DNA from: DASRDR01 sp963812945 [NCBI: uncultured Candidatus Rokubacteria bacterium]
GTDB taxonomy: Bacteria; Methylomirabilota; Methylomirabilia; Rokubacteriales
Assembly (NCBI GenBank): GCA_963812945.1
Contig: CAWEXD010000008.1
Coordinates: 2,790,001 to 2,854,000 of the forward strand
Reading direction: 5' to 3'
Length of the DNA stretch: 64,000 bases
The position numbers were made by a program, and so were the translations under genes. Each line of letters begins with the position of its first letter. Position 1 is the first letter of the stretch. Positions 9,392 through 17,219 of the stretch are shown piece by piece. A model generated the notes under the pieces. The model saw nothing but the letters and a program-made list of their open reading frames with translations, ran no database searches and had not been told where the DNA came from.

Positions 9392-10195
9392 TTAGCGGCC
9401 TCCCGCGCCCGGCTCCCGCGCCGCGGTCAGGGCAGGGTCCTCGACCAGGTGCTCGCGCACGAGCGTGACCAGCTCGAAGAAGCGCGGCAGGGCCCGCGTC
9501 TTCTCGCTGCGGGGCTGCGGCAGGTCCACGTCCACCACGCGCTCGATCCGGCCGGGCCGAGGGCTCAGCACGACGACGCGGCTCGAGAGGAAGACCGCCT
9601 CCGCGATGCTATGGGTGACGAAGAGCACGGTCGCGCCGGTCTCGCCGCAGACGTTCAGGAGCTCTCCGTTCAGGCGCTCCCGCGTCATCTCGTCGAGCGA
9701 GCCGAACGGCTCGTCCATGAGCAGGATCGCCGGGTTGGTCACGAGCGCCCGGGCGATGGCGACCCGCTGCTGCATCCCGCCCGAGAGCTGCCAGGGATAG
9801 TGACGGCGGAAGGCGTCGAGCCCGACCAGCCTGAGGAGCGCCCGCACCCGTTCCTCCCGCTCGGACCGCGGCCGGCCGATCACCTCGAGCGGGAGGCCGA
9901 CGTTCGCCTCCACCGTGCGCCAGTCGTAGAGCACGGGCGCCTGGAACACGATGCCGTAGTCTCGGTCGAGCCGCGCCGCCTCGGCCCCCTTCCCGTTCAC
10001 GGTGACCGAGCCGGACGACGGCGCCACGAGGTCGCCCACGATCCGGAGGAGCGTCGACTTCCCGCACCCGGACGGCCCGATCAGCGAGACGAACTCCCCG
10101 CGCTCGACGGCCAGCGAGACGTCCTGGAGCGCCTCGGTCTCGCCGGCCTGGCTCGGGTACGTCTTGCTCACCCGGTCGAGCGCGATGATCGCCAC
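9392..10195 (-). CDS. ABC importer ATPase, SsuB/TauB-like
   Basis: 267 residues. Walker A GPSGCGKST (near residue 40), Q-loop in IVFQAPVLYDW, signature LSGGMQQR (near 140), Walker B ILLMDEPFG (near 160) and switch His in LFVTHSIAEAV are all intact. It energises the adjoining permease and binding protein. It is the first gene of the dedicated importer unit and starts 32 bases after the last of the four tandem binding-protein genes. Confidence 0.93.
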   Translation of the reverse strand: MAIIALDRVSKTYPSQAGETEALQDVSLAVERGEFVSLIGPSGCGKSTLLRIVGDLVAPSSGSVTVNGKGAEAARLDRDYGIVFQAPVLYDWRTVEANVGLPLEVIGRPRSEREERVRALLRLVGLDAFRRHYPWQLSGGMQQRVAIARALVTNPAILLMDEPFGSLDEMTRERLNGELLNVCGETGATVLFVTHSIAEAVFLSSRVVVLSPRPGRIERVVDVDLPQPRSEKTRALPRFFELVTLVREHLVEDPALTAAREPGAGGR

Positions 10196-10227
10196 GCGTG
10201 CGTCCTAGTCCGCCGCCAGGCCCACTG

Positions 10228-11205
10228 TCACTCGATCACCCGGTCCGCCCGCGCCAGCACCGCGGGCGGAATGGTGAACCCGAGGGCCTTGGCGGTCTTC
10301 AGGTTCACGACCAACTCCACGCTGGTCGGCAGCTCGACCGGCAGCTCGGCCGGCTTGGCCCCTTTGAGAATGCGGTCGACGTAGGTGGCCAGCCGTCGAT
10401 ACGAAACCCGCAGGTTCGGCCCATAGGCCATGAGACATCCGCTGTCGGCGAACTGGGCCCAGCCCGAGACGATCGGCATACGTTGCTCGAGTCCGAAGCG
10501 GGCGATGCGCTCGCGGGTCCGCAGGGTCAACGCGTCGGGAAACACCACCACCGCCTCGCTTCGTGTCCTCGGAATGGCCGCGATTGCCTGTTCCAGCTCC
10601 GAGTCGTTCCGTACCGGGAAATACTCGAGGGTCAGGCCCAGCGCCTTAGCCGCGGCCTGTGAGGCGCGCAGCTCCGCTTGCTCACCCGGATGCTCGGGGC
10701 TGGCGAGGATCGCGACCCTGGTCAGCTTAGGCATCGCGTCCTTGAGCAGCTCGATCCGCTTGCCCACGAGCTCCAGGGAGAGGAACGACACGCCGGTGAG
10801 ATTGCGGCCGGGGCGCGCCAGACTTTCCACGAAGCCCGCCTCGACGGGATCTCCACTGTATCCAAACACGATGGGTATGCTGGTCATGACCCGGCGAAAC
10901 GGCTGAAGCGCCCCCCCTTGCGTCACGATGACGTGAGGCTTCGCCGTGACCAGCTCGGCCGCCATCAGATCGAGGCGCTCCCGTGATCCCTCGGCCCATC
11001 GCGCCTCGATGGTCAGATTGCGACCCTCGACCCAGCCCAGGTCGCGCAATCCAGCGCGGAACGGCTCGAAGAAGGGCGAGCCGTCGGCCCGGTCGAGGGA
11101 GAGCCAGCCGACGCGGAACGGCGGCGGTTGTTGCGCGCCCGCGTATCGTGGCGTGCCGAGCGCGCCCGCGCCAAGCGCGACCAGCAGCTCTCTGCGACCG
11201 ATCAT
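10228..11205 (-). CDS. ABC_sub_bind family (TrpX-like) binding protein, tandem copy 1
   Basis: 325 residues with an export signal (GRRELLVALGAGALG, cleavage near AGAQ). The PF04392-type periplasmic binding fold is recognisable from FRAGLRDLGWVEGRNL, SIPIVFGYSGDPV and the C-terminal GFTIPPAVLARADRVIE. The ATG at 11205 overlaps the stop of copy 2 by 4 bases. This copy is the most diverged in its middle part. No permease of the matching family is beside it. The ligand is unknown; family members bind aromatic amino acids or related small molecules. Confidence 0.88.
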   Translation of the reverse strand: MIGRRELLVALGAGALGTPRYAGAQQPPPFRVGWLSLDRADGSPFFEPFRAGLRDLGWVEGRNLTIEARWAEGSRERLDLMAAELVTAKPHVIVTQGGALQPFRRVMTSIPIVFGYSGDPVEAGFVESLARPGRNLTGVSFLSLELVGKRIELLKDAMPKLTRVAILASPEHPGEQAELRASQAAAKALGLTLEYFPVRNDSELEQAIAAIPRTRSEAVVVFPDALTLRTRERIARFGLEQRMPIVSGWAQFADSGCLMAYGPNLRVSYRRLATYVDRILKGAKPAELPVELPTSVELVVNLKTAKALGFTIPPAVLARADRVIE

Positions 11206-12185
11206 CGGATCACCTCGTCCGCCCGCACCAGCACCGACGGCGGGACCGTGAGGCCGAGCGCCCTGGCCGTGCGGAGGTTGATCACCAGCTCGAACTTGGT
11301 CGGCTGCTCGACGGGCAGATCGGCCGGCTTGGCGCCCTTGAGGATCTTGTCCACGTAGACGGCGGCGCGCCGGTAGTTGTCGCGGAGGTCTGCCCCATAG
11401 GCCAGGAGGCCACCGGTCTCCGCATACTCCCGATGCGGGTACATCGCGGGCAACCGGCTCTTGTTCGCGAACTCGACAATCCGCGCTCGGTGCGCGACAA
11501 ACCCCGGATCGGCCAGGACGAGCAGGGCGTCCGGACGCTCCCTGGTCATGGTCGAAAAGGCCCCGTCGAGACCGTCGGCCCCACGCACCTCCAGCACATG
11601 AGCGCGCACCCCCAGCAATCGGGCTGCCGCCTCCGTCTCCTTGACCAGGAGGGCGGTGTACCGATTGGCCGGGTTCGAGAGCACAACCACGCGAGCAACC
11701 TGGGGCACGGCTTCCTTGAGAAGCTGGAGCTGCCTGGCCGTGATCTCCGGGGCGAGAAGTGCGAGCCCCGTCACGTTCCCGCCGGGCGCGGCGATGCTGG
11801 CCACCAGCCCCGAGTCCACGGGCTCGGCAGCCGTCGCGAAAACGATGGGGATCGTCCGGGTCGCATTCCTGGCGGCCAGCGCGGCCGGGGAGCTCGAAGC
11901 CACGATCACATCGACCTTCAAGCCGACGAGCTCGGCGGCGAAGCCAGGGAACCGGTCCACGTTTCCCTCCGCCCAGCGATACTCGATCGCGAGGTTCTGA
12001 CCTTCCACGTAGCCCAGGGCGCGCAGGCCTTGCCGGAAGGCCTCGAGGCGAGTCGCGGTCCCGGCGGGCGAGTCGATCGCGAGGAAGCCGATCCGGGGAA
12101 CTTTCGCCGACTGCTGCGCCTCCGCTGCAAGCCGCCCGCCGAGGAGGCTCAGGGTGGCGGCGCCGAGGAACTCGCGGCGGTCCAC
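11202..12185 (-). CDS. ABC_sub_bind family binding protein, tandem copy 2
   Basis: 327 residues; GTG start at 12185 gives MDRREFLGAATLSLLGG, an export signal ending near AEAQQ. Family blocks include FRQGLRALGYVEGQNL, TIPIVFATAAEPVDSGL and LGLTVPPSVLVRADEVI. The first base of its start codon is the last base of the copy 3 stop (TAG/GTG), so translation is probably coupled. Confidence 0.9.
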   Translation of the reverse strand: MDRREFLGAATLSLLGGRLAAEAQQSAKVPRIGFLAIDSPAGTATRLEAFRQGLRALGYVEGQNLAIEYRWAEGNVDRFPGFAAELVGLKVDVIVASSSPAALAARNATRTIPIVFATAAEPVDSGLVASIAAPGGNVTGLALLAPEITARQLQLLKEAVPQVARVVVLSNPANRYTALLVKETEAAARLLGVRAHVLEVRGADGLDGAFSTMTRERPDALLVLADPGFVAHRARIVEFANKSRLPAMYPHREYAETGGLLAYGADLRDNYRRAAVYVDKILKGAKPADLPVEQPTKFELVINLRTARALGLTVPPSVLVRADEVIR

Positions 12186-13159
12186 TACTGGATGACCTCG
12201 TCCGCCCGCGTCAGCACCGCAGGCGGGATCGTAAGGCCGAGCGCCTTCGCGGTCCGGAGGTTGACCACGAGCTGGTACTTCGCCGGCTGCTCAACCGGCA
12301 GATCGGCCGGCGAGGCGCCTCTGAGTATCTTGTCGATGTAGACGCCCAGACGGCGATAGCGATCGCGCGCGTCCGGGAAGCAGGCCAGGAGGAGTCCGGC
12401 TTCCGTGTACCTGACTTCTGCTGCGGACGTCGGCAATCGGTTCTTCACCGCGAAGTCTGCGAGCCTCCGTAAGTCGGAGCGCGTTGTGTGAAGGGGTAGG
12501 ACGAGAAGCGCGTCAGGATGCTGCCCGAGGACGTCGGTGAAGATGCGGTCGAGATCCGCCCCAGAGCCCCCATCGATCGGCCGAAGCTCGACGCCCAGGG
12601 CCCTCGCGGGCGCCTCCATCTCCCGATGGCCGAGCACCTGTGCGGGATTGGTCGGGTTCCTTACGACCGCAACCCGGGCGATGGAGGGTACCGCTTCCTT
12701 GAGCACCTCCAGCGCCTTCTTGGCGATCTCTGCCCCCGCGATCGACAGTCCGGTGACGTTCCCGCCCGGCCGAGCGAGGCTCGCGATGAGCCCCGTCGCC
12801 ACAGGGTCACCCACGTCCGTCATGACGATCGGGATCGTCGCGGTTGCATCCTTGGCTGCTGCGGTCGCGGGCGTCGTGATGGTGACGATCACGTCTACCT
12901 TCGACCGGACCAGTTCAGCCGCGAGATGGGGCAGGCGCTCGGGCCGCCCCTCCGCATAGCGGCTGTCGATGAGGAGGTTTTCGCCTTCGACGTACCCCAG
13001 CTCGCGTAACGCCTCCATGAGTGGTGCACGGTGAGACGGTGGCGATCCTCCGGTGAGGACGCCAATCCGGTACGCCGTCTGCGCTGGCTGCGCTTCGGCG
13101 GCGAGCGGCGCGGCGAGGAGGCTCAAAACGGCCGTACCGACGAACTCGCGCCGGTCCAC
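12185..13159 (-). CDS. ABC_sub_bind family binding protein, tandem copy 3
   Basis: 324 residues; GTG 13159 gives MDRREFVGTAVLSLLAAP with cleavage near AEAQ. Blocks LRELGYVEGENLLIDSRYAE and TIPIVMTDVGDPVATGL match the family, as does the end LGLTIPPAVLTRADEVIQ. Start and stop are each shared by one base with the neighbouring copies. The middle third differs from the other copies while the ends are alike. Confidence 0.9.
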   Translation of the reverse strand: MDRREFVGTAVLSLLAAPLAAEAQPAQTAYRIGVLTGGSPPSHRAPLMEALRELGYVEGENLLIDSRYAEGRPERLPHLAAELVRSKVDVIVTITTPATAAAKDATATIPIVMTDVGDPVATGLIASLARPGGNVTGLSIAGAEIAKKALEVLKEAVPSIARVAVVRNPTNPAQVLGHREMEAPARALGVELRPIDGGSGADLDRIFTDVLGQHPDALLVLPLHTTRSDLRRLADFAVKNRLPTSAAEVRYTEAGLLLACFPDARDRYRRLGVYIDKILRGASPADLPVEQPAKYQLVVNLRTAKALGLTIPPAVLTRADEVIQ

Positions 13160-14142
13160 TACTGGATCACCTCGTCCGCCCGCGCCAGCACCGCGGGCGG
13201 GATCGTCAGCCCGAGCGCCCGGGCTGTCGTGAGGTTGATGACCAGCTCGAACTTGGTCGGCTGCTCCACGGGCAGGTCGCTGGGCTTGGCGCCCTTCAGG
13301 ATCCGATCCACGTAGTCGGCCGCTCGACGGAAGCTGGCGCCGATGTCGATCCCGTACGCCATGAGGCCTCCCGCCTCCACGAACTGCCGCACCCCGGTCG
13401 CCGGTAGGCGGCTCTGGGCCGCCAGCTCCGCCAGCCGGGCACGATGGGTAAAGAGCATCGAGCCACCGAGGACCATGAGGCCGTCGACTCGTTCCCTCGT
13501 CGCCGCCGAGAACGCCTCGGCGAACTCGCTCGGCGCCCGTGCCTCCACGACGCGAAGGCGCACCTTCAACACGCGTGCCGCGGCCTCCACCCCTTTCACG
13601 TCCTGAGCATGGAGGGGATTGCTCGGGTCCGAGAGCACCGCCACGCGACTGAGTCTGGGAACCGTCTCCTTGAGCATCTGAAGCTGCTTGCCTCGGAGCT
13701 CCCAGGCCTCGACGGCCATGCCCGTGACGTTTCCTCCCGGTCTCCCCAAGCTGGCCACGAGCCCGCTCCCGACCGGGTCCGGATGAGCTGCCGCCATGAC
13801 GATGGGGATCGCCGATGTGGCGCTGCGGGCCGCCTCCGGCGCGGGGGCTGCCCCCGCGACGATCACGTCGACCGGGAGCCTGACCAGCTCGGCCGCGAGG
13901 GCGGGAAGCCGATCGATCCGGTCCCCATAGTAGCGGCCCTCGATGACGACGTTCTGGCCCTCGACGTACCCGAGCTCCCGCAGCCGTTCGACGAATTTCC
14001 TCAGGACGGGAGAAACCTCCGGCGAGGTCCCCCCGAGAATGCCGATTCGAGACACCTTCGCCGGCGGCTGTGCCTCGGCGACCAGCGGCACGGCGAAGAC
14101 GGCGAGGGCGTCAGCGAGGAAGGTGCGCCGGTCAAGCGGCAT
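13159..14142 (-). CDS. ABC_sub_bind family binding protein, tandem copy 4 (first transcribed)
   Basis: 327 residues from ATG 14142 (MPLDRRTFLADALAV, cleavage near AEAQ). A GTG at 14187 in the same frame would add 15 residues; the ATG fits the family start (M-x-R-R-x-F) better, but neither has a strong ribosome site. Blocks LRELGYVEGQNVVIEGRYY and AIPIVMAAAHPDPVGSGL are present. It leads the row of four one- or four-base-coupled genes. Confidence 0.88.
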   Translation of the reverse strand: MPLDRRTFLADALAVFAVPLVAEAQPPAKVSRIGILGGTSPEVSPVLRKFVERLRELGYVEGQNVVIEGRYYGDRIDRLPALAAELVRLPVDVIVAGAAPAPEAARSATSAIPIVMAAAHPDPVGSGLVASLGRPGGNVTGMAVEAWELRGKQLQMLKETVPRLSRVAVLSDPSNPLHAQDVKGVEAAARVLKVRLRVVEARAPSEFAEAFSAATRERVDGLMVLGGSMLFTHRARLAELAAQSRLPATGVRQFVEAGGLMAYGIDIGASFRRAADYVDRILKGAKPSDLPVEQPTKFELVINLTTARALGLTIPPAVLARADEVIQ

Positions 14143-14228
14143 GGCGAGCAAGCCGAGGGTGCCGACCAGAGAGGTGCGCCGCCTCACTGCGAGCTCGTCC
14201 GACCATCTGGTTACGCCCGGCTGGTCGG

Positions 14229-14627
14229 TCAGGACGCCGGGGCACGTCGGGGGGCCCAGAGCTCGATCAGGTTCGCGTCGGGATCGAGGAAGTACGCGCC
14301 GACGCCCTCGGGCGTGTCCATGTACCCCGGCTGCTGGGCGCGAACGGTGACGTCGATGCCCTGCCGCCGCAGGTGGTCGACGGCGCGCTCGAAGTCGGCC
14401 GGCGCGATCTCCAGGCCCAGGTGGACGCGACCGGCGAAGCCCGGGTGCGTCATCGTCCCGACCGGCGACACGCCCAGGTACTGCGACCCGACGCGGGCCA
14501 GGTTCAGCCGATCCGGCGCCGCCGGCATGGCGAGTCCGAGCACGTCGCGGTAGAGGCGGCGGCTCGCCTGGACGTCGTCGCTCACGAGGATGATCTCCTT
14601 GACCTGCCTCACTTCGATCGGATGCAT
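14229..14627 (-). CDS. VOC/glyoxalase-fold protein
   Basis: 132 residues starting at ATG 14627. A single vicinal-oxygen-chelate domain: KEIILVSDDVQASRRLYRDVLG at the start and GVGAYFLDPDANLIELWAP at the end, the latter carrying the usual metal-ligand Glu. Such proteins include dioxygenases, isomerases and resistance proteins; the activity cannot be told from sequence. It lies 11 bases after the permease stop and is probably co-transcribed with it. Confidence 0.85.
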   Translation of the reverse strand: MHPIEVRQVKEIILVSDDVQASRRLYRDVLGLAMPAAPDRLNLARVGSQYLGVSPVGTMTHPGFAGRVHLGLEIAPADFERAVDHLRRQGIDVTVRAQQPGYMDTPEGVGAYFLDPDANLIELWAPRRAPAS

Positions 14628-14638
14628 GGACGCCTCCG

Positions 14639-15436
14639 TCACACGGCCTGCGCGGCGGGTCGCCAGCGCACGCAGCGCCGCTCGACGGCGGCCACCGCGT
14701 GGTAGAAGGCGATGCCGAGGAGCGCCGAGACCAGGATGGCCGCCCAGAGGTTCGCGGGCTGCCAGTTGTAGTACTGGGCGGCGTTGATGATGACGACGCC
14801 CATCCCGAAGCGGCTGCCGACGGGCAGCTCGCCGATGATGGCGCCGACGACGCTGGCCGTCGCCGAGATCCGGAGCGCGGTGAAGAGGTAGGGCAGCGAG
14901 GCCGGGAAGCGGAGCTTCAGGAACACCTGGCGCGGCGTCGCGGCGAGCGCCCGCATGAGGGCGAGGGCGTCGGGCTCGACCGCCCGGAGGCCACGCAGCA
15001 TGTTGACGGTCACTGGGAAGAAGGTGAGGTACGCGGCGATGACGGCCTTTGACACCCACGACGTTCCGAGCCACACGACCACCATCGGCGCGATCGCGAG
15101 GATCGGCACCGTCTGGGACACCATCACGTACGGGAGCAGCCCCCGCTCGAGGAGCCGGTAGCGCGCGAAGACGACCGCTAGGACAAGGCCCGTGACCGCG
15201 CCGAGCCCGAAGCCGATCAGCGCCTCGAGGGCCGTGTACGCCGCGTTGTGCGCCATGATGAGGAGCCACGGGGTCCCGTCCCCGCCCTCACGGAGGAACT
15301 CGGCGAGGATCTCGTGGACGTGGGGGAGCTTGTAGCGCGGGATCGCGAAGAGCGCCTTGCTCCCTTCCCATGCCACGACGATCACGGCGGCGACCGCGAG
15401 CGACGAGAGCCAACGGCGTAAGCGTAGCGTGCTCAC
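14639..15436 (-). CDS. Orphan ABC importer permease, SsuC-like
   Basis: About 265 residues from GTG 15436; a TTG at 15511 in the same frame would add 25 hydrophilic residues, so the start is uncertain. Six membrane segments and the EAA loop (ATPRQVFLKLRFPASLPYLF) place it in the BPD_transp_1 family, clearly related to the permease at 8.6-9.4 kb. No ATPase or NMT1-type binding protein adjoins it. It may share the ATPase at 9.4-10.2 kb in the same co-directional block. Confidence 0.88.
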   Translation of the reverse strand: MSTLRLRRWLSSLAVAAVIVVAWEGSKALFAIPRYKLPHVHEILAEFLREGGDGTPWLLIMAHNAAYTALEALIGFGLGAVTGLVLAVVFARYRLLERGLLPYVMVSQTVPILAIAPMVVVWLGTSWVSKAVIAAYLTFFPVTVNMLRGLRAVEPDALALMRALAATPRQVFLKLRFPASLPYLFTALRISATASVVGAIIGELPVGSRFGMGVVIINAAQYYNWQPANLWAAILVSALLGIAFYHAVAAVERRCVRWRPAAQAV

Positions 15437-15461
15437 TTCGCGCCGTTGAGCACGGGACGCT
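15421..15461. promoter_or_regulatory. 41-base near-perfect palindrome over the permease start
   Basis: Arms 15421-15435 and 15447-15461 pair at 13 of 15 positions, with an 8-base perfect core (CGTGCTCA / TGAGCACG) and an 11-base loop. It covers the GTG start of the first gene in the ten-gene block, so it could be an operator or a hairpin that hides the start. If the gene begins at the upstream TTG instead, the palindrome is inside coding sequence. Confidence 0.35.
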
Positions 15462-15547
15462 CTCTCTGCGGAAGAAGAGACCGGTTCGTTGATGGACGGC
15501 GGGCCCGTCAAGGTCGGGCGGGAAGCGCTCCAAGAGCGCGATCTGCA

Positions 15548-15742
15548 TCAGGCCGGAGGACGTCGCCTCCTCGTTGCGTCGGGCCGGCAGGGGCCGCCGG
15601 CCCGGGTTGCGCTCTTTCCCGCGAGGTGCCGGACGGCCTTCTCGGGCGTCTCGAAGACGAGACTCGATCCGTCGCGCCGTTCATTCGCCAACCCTCGCCA
15701 GAGGCGCCGCGCCTGGGGATCGGACAGCCGCACCGCGCGCAT
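15548..15742 (-). CDS. Small hypothetical protein (low confidence)
   Basis: 64 residues in the gap 15437-15827, which otherwise holds nothing recognisable except the palindrome. The first 45 residues (MRAVRLSDPQARRLWRGL, then SSLVFETPEKAVRHLAG) look like ordinary globular protein, while the tail is arginine/proline-rich as in a chance frame. No family recognised and no clear ribosome site. Confidence 0.25.
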   Translation of the reverse strand: MRAVRLSDPQARRLWRGLANERRDGSSLVFETPEKAVRHLAGKSATRAGGPCRPDATRRRRPPA

Positions 15743-15827
15743 ACCCAAAACCATGACCCCGGCGGACAGGGCTCGTCAAGGGACTCCCGGCCGGTCTCAG
15801 GCTCCCGCCCGCACGTCCCGATCCGCC

Positions 15828-17219
15828 TCAGCCGAGCTCGGCCGCCAGCGCCCGGCCGGCCGCCTCGAAGCACACGAACGGCGGATTGACGAGGCCGGCC
15901 CCGATCTGGCCGATCCCGGGGAGCCGATGGGCGATGCCGGTGTTGATCTGGGGCAGGATCCCCGTCTGGAGCACGAGCCGCACGTCGATCCCGGTCGGCG
16001 TCCCGCGGAAGTCGAGCGCCGGCAGCCGGTAGGCCTCGCTCTCGCCGAGCGTGATCTCGTACATGCGCCGGGTGTAGCCGAGCGCGTCGGCCGGCGTGCC
16101 CCCCACGAACTGGACGATGGCGGGCGCGCCGGCCATCGCGAAGGCGCCGAGGCCGGCCGTCTCGGTGATCGCGCTGTCACCCATGTCGGGGTTGGCGTCC
16201 TCGCCGCTGAAGCCCGGGAAGTAGAGGCCGACGGGCGTCCCGGACGGGCCGGTGAACCAGCGGTCGCCGAGCCCGCTGACGCGGATGCCGAACTCCGTCC
16301 CGTTGCGTGCCATCACGGTCACGAGGCTGCTCAGGCGCACGCCGTGGGCTGCGTCGAGCGCCGCCTTGCACGCCGCCATGCCGACGTTCAGGAAGAAGTG
16401 GTCGTTCCCGGCGGCGAAGGTGAGGATGCGCTCGCGCTCGGCCGCCGGGATGTCGAGCGCGGCCACGTGCGGCGCCAGCGTCTTGATGAGGAGCGCGGAC
16501 GCCGCCCGGTTCCGGTTGTGGCACTCGTCGCCCATCTGGAGCGCCTGGGCGATCAGGTTCCGGATGTCGACGCCGCCGATCCGCCGGAGCACCTCGCCGA
16601 GCGCGGGGCCGAGGACGGTCTCGAACCACCGGAGCCGCTCGATCACGTCGGGCGCGAAGGCGCCGTAGCGGAGCGCCTTCCCGAGCCCCTCGTTCAGCGT
16701 GGAGTAGCTCCGGTTCCCACCGGCGCGGTTCTCCATGACGAGGACCGGCATCCGGGCCGTGGTGATCCCGGCCATCGGGCCGACGGCGGCGTGATGATGG
16801 CAGGGATCGAACGTGAGGGACCCCGACTCGGCGAGGCGCTCGGCCTCCTCCGGCGTCTCGGCAAGGCGCTCGTAGAGGAGCGCGCCGATGACCGCCCCCC
16901 GCACGGGTCCGCTCATCCGGTCCCACGGGAGCGGGGGCCCGGCGTGGAGGAGCGTCGTCGGCGTCATCCCGGGCACGACCTCGAGAGCCGGCCGGACGTC
17001 GACCAGGACGGGCTGCGCGGCCGCGAGCCGCCGCAGCGCCTCGCGGTTGGCGGCGTCCACCTCGTCCCGCCAGAGCGCCGCCACCGTGGCGGACGCCGGC
17101 GGGCGCCAGTCCACGCGGCTCACCGGCACGCCGCGGTCGCGGAGCGCGTCGGCGAAGAGATCGACGCCGGCGTTAACGACGCGCAGCTCGGCCCCGAAGA
17201 GCCCGCCCTCAGCGGCCAC
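15828..17219 (-). CDS. ylbE: YlbE/YahG-like DUF1116 protein (AllG-type subunit of oxamate carbamoyltransferase)
   Basis: 463 residues from GTG 17219, comparable with E. coli YahG (about 470). DUF1116 blocks are visible: DPCHHHAAVGPMAGI, GDECHNRNRAAS, NDHFFLNVGMAACKA and the end GAGLVNPPFVCFEAA. The start overlaps the FdrA stop by 11 bases. In E. coli the trio FdrA/YlbE/YlbF (AllF/G/H) forms the transcarbamylase that turns oxalurate plus phosphate into oxamate and carbamoyl phosphate at the end of anaerobic allantoin use. The matching trio here supports the same kind of reaction. Confidence 0.88.
   Translation of the reverse strand: MAAEGGLFGAELRVVNAGVDLFADALRDRGVPVSRVDWRPPASATVAALWRDEVDAANREALRRLAAAQPVLVDVRPALEVVPGMTPTTLLHAGPPLPWDRMSGPVRGAVIGALLYERLAETPEEAERLAESGSLTFDPCHHHAAVGPMAGITTARMPVLVMENRAGGNRSYSTLNEGLGKALRYGAFAPDVIERLRWFETVLGPALGEVLRRIGGVDIRNLIAQALQMGDECHNRNRAASALLIKTLAPHVAALDIPAAERERILTFAAGNDHFFLNVGMAACKAALDAAHGVRLSSLVTVMARNGTEFGIRVSGLGDRWFTGPSGTPVGLYFPGFSGEDANPDMGDSAITETAGLGAFAMAGAPAIVQFVGGTPADALGYTRRMYEITLGESEAYRLPALDFRGTPTGIDVRLVLQTGILPQINTGIAHRLPGIGQIGAGLVNPPFVCFEAAGRALAAELG

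Larger units (their letters stand above)
10228..14142 (-). repeat. Tandem array of four paralogous binding-protein genes with conserved 3' ends
   Basis: Four genes of about 980 bases stand head to tail with 1-4 base overlaps. About 150-170 bases at each 3' end (starting at 10231, 11205, 12186 and 13160 on the plus strand) are clearly alike at DNA level, including the run coding for the C-terminal PPAVLxRADxVIx. The central halves are much more diverged. The pattern fits tandem duplication, with the ends kept alike by gene conversion or by selection on a shared C-terminus. Confidence 0.75.
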
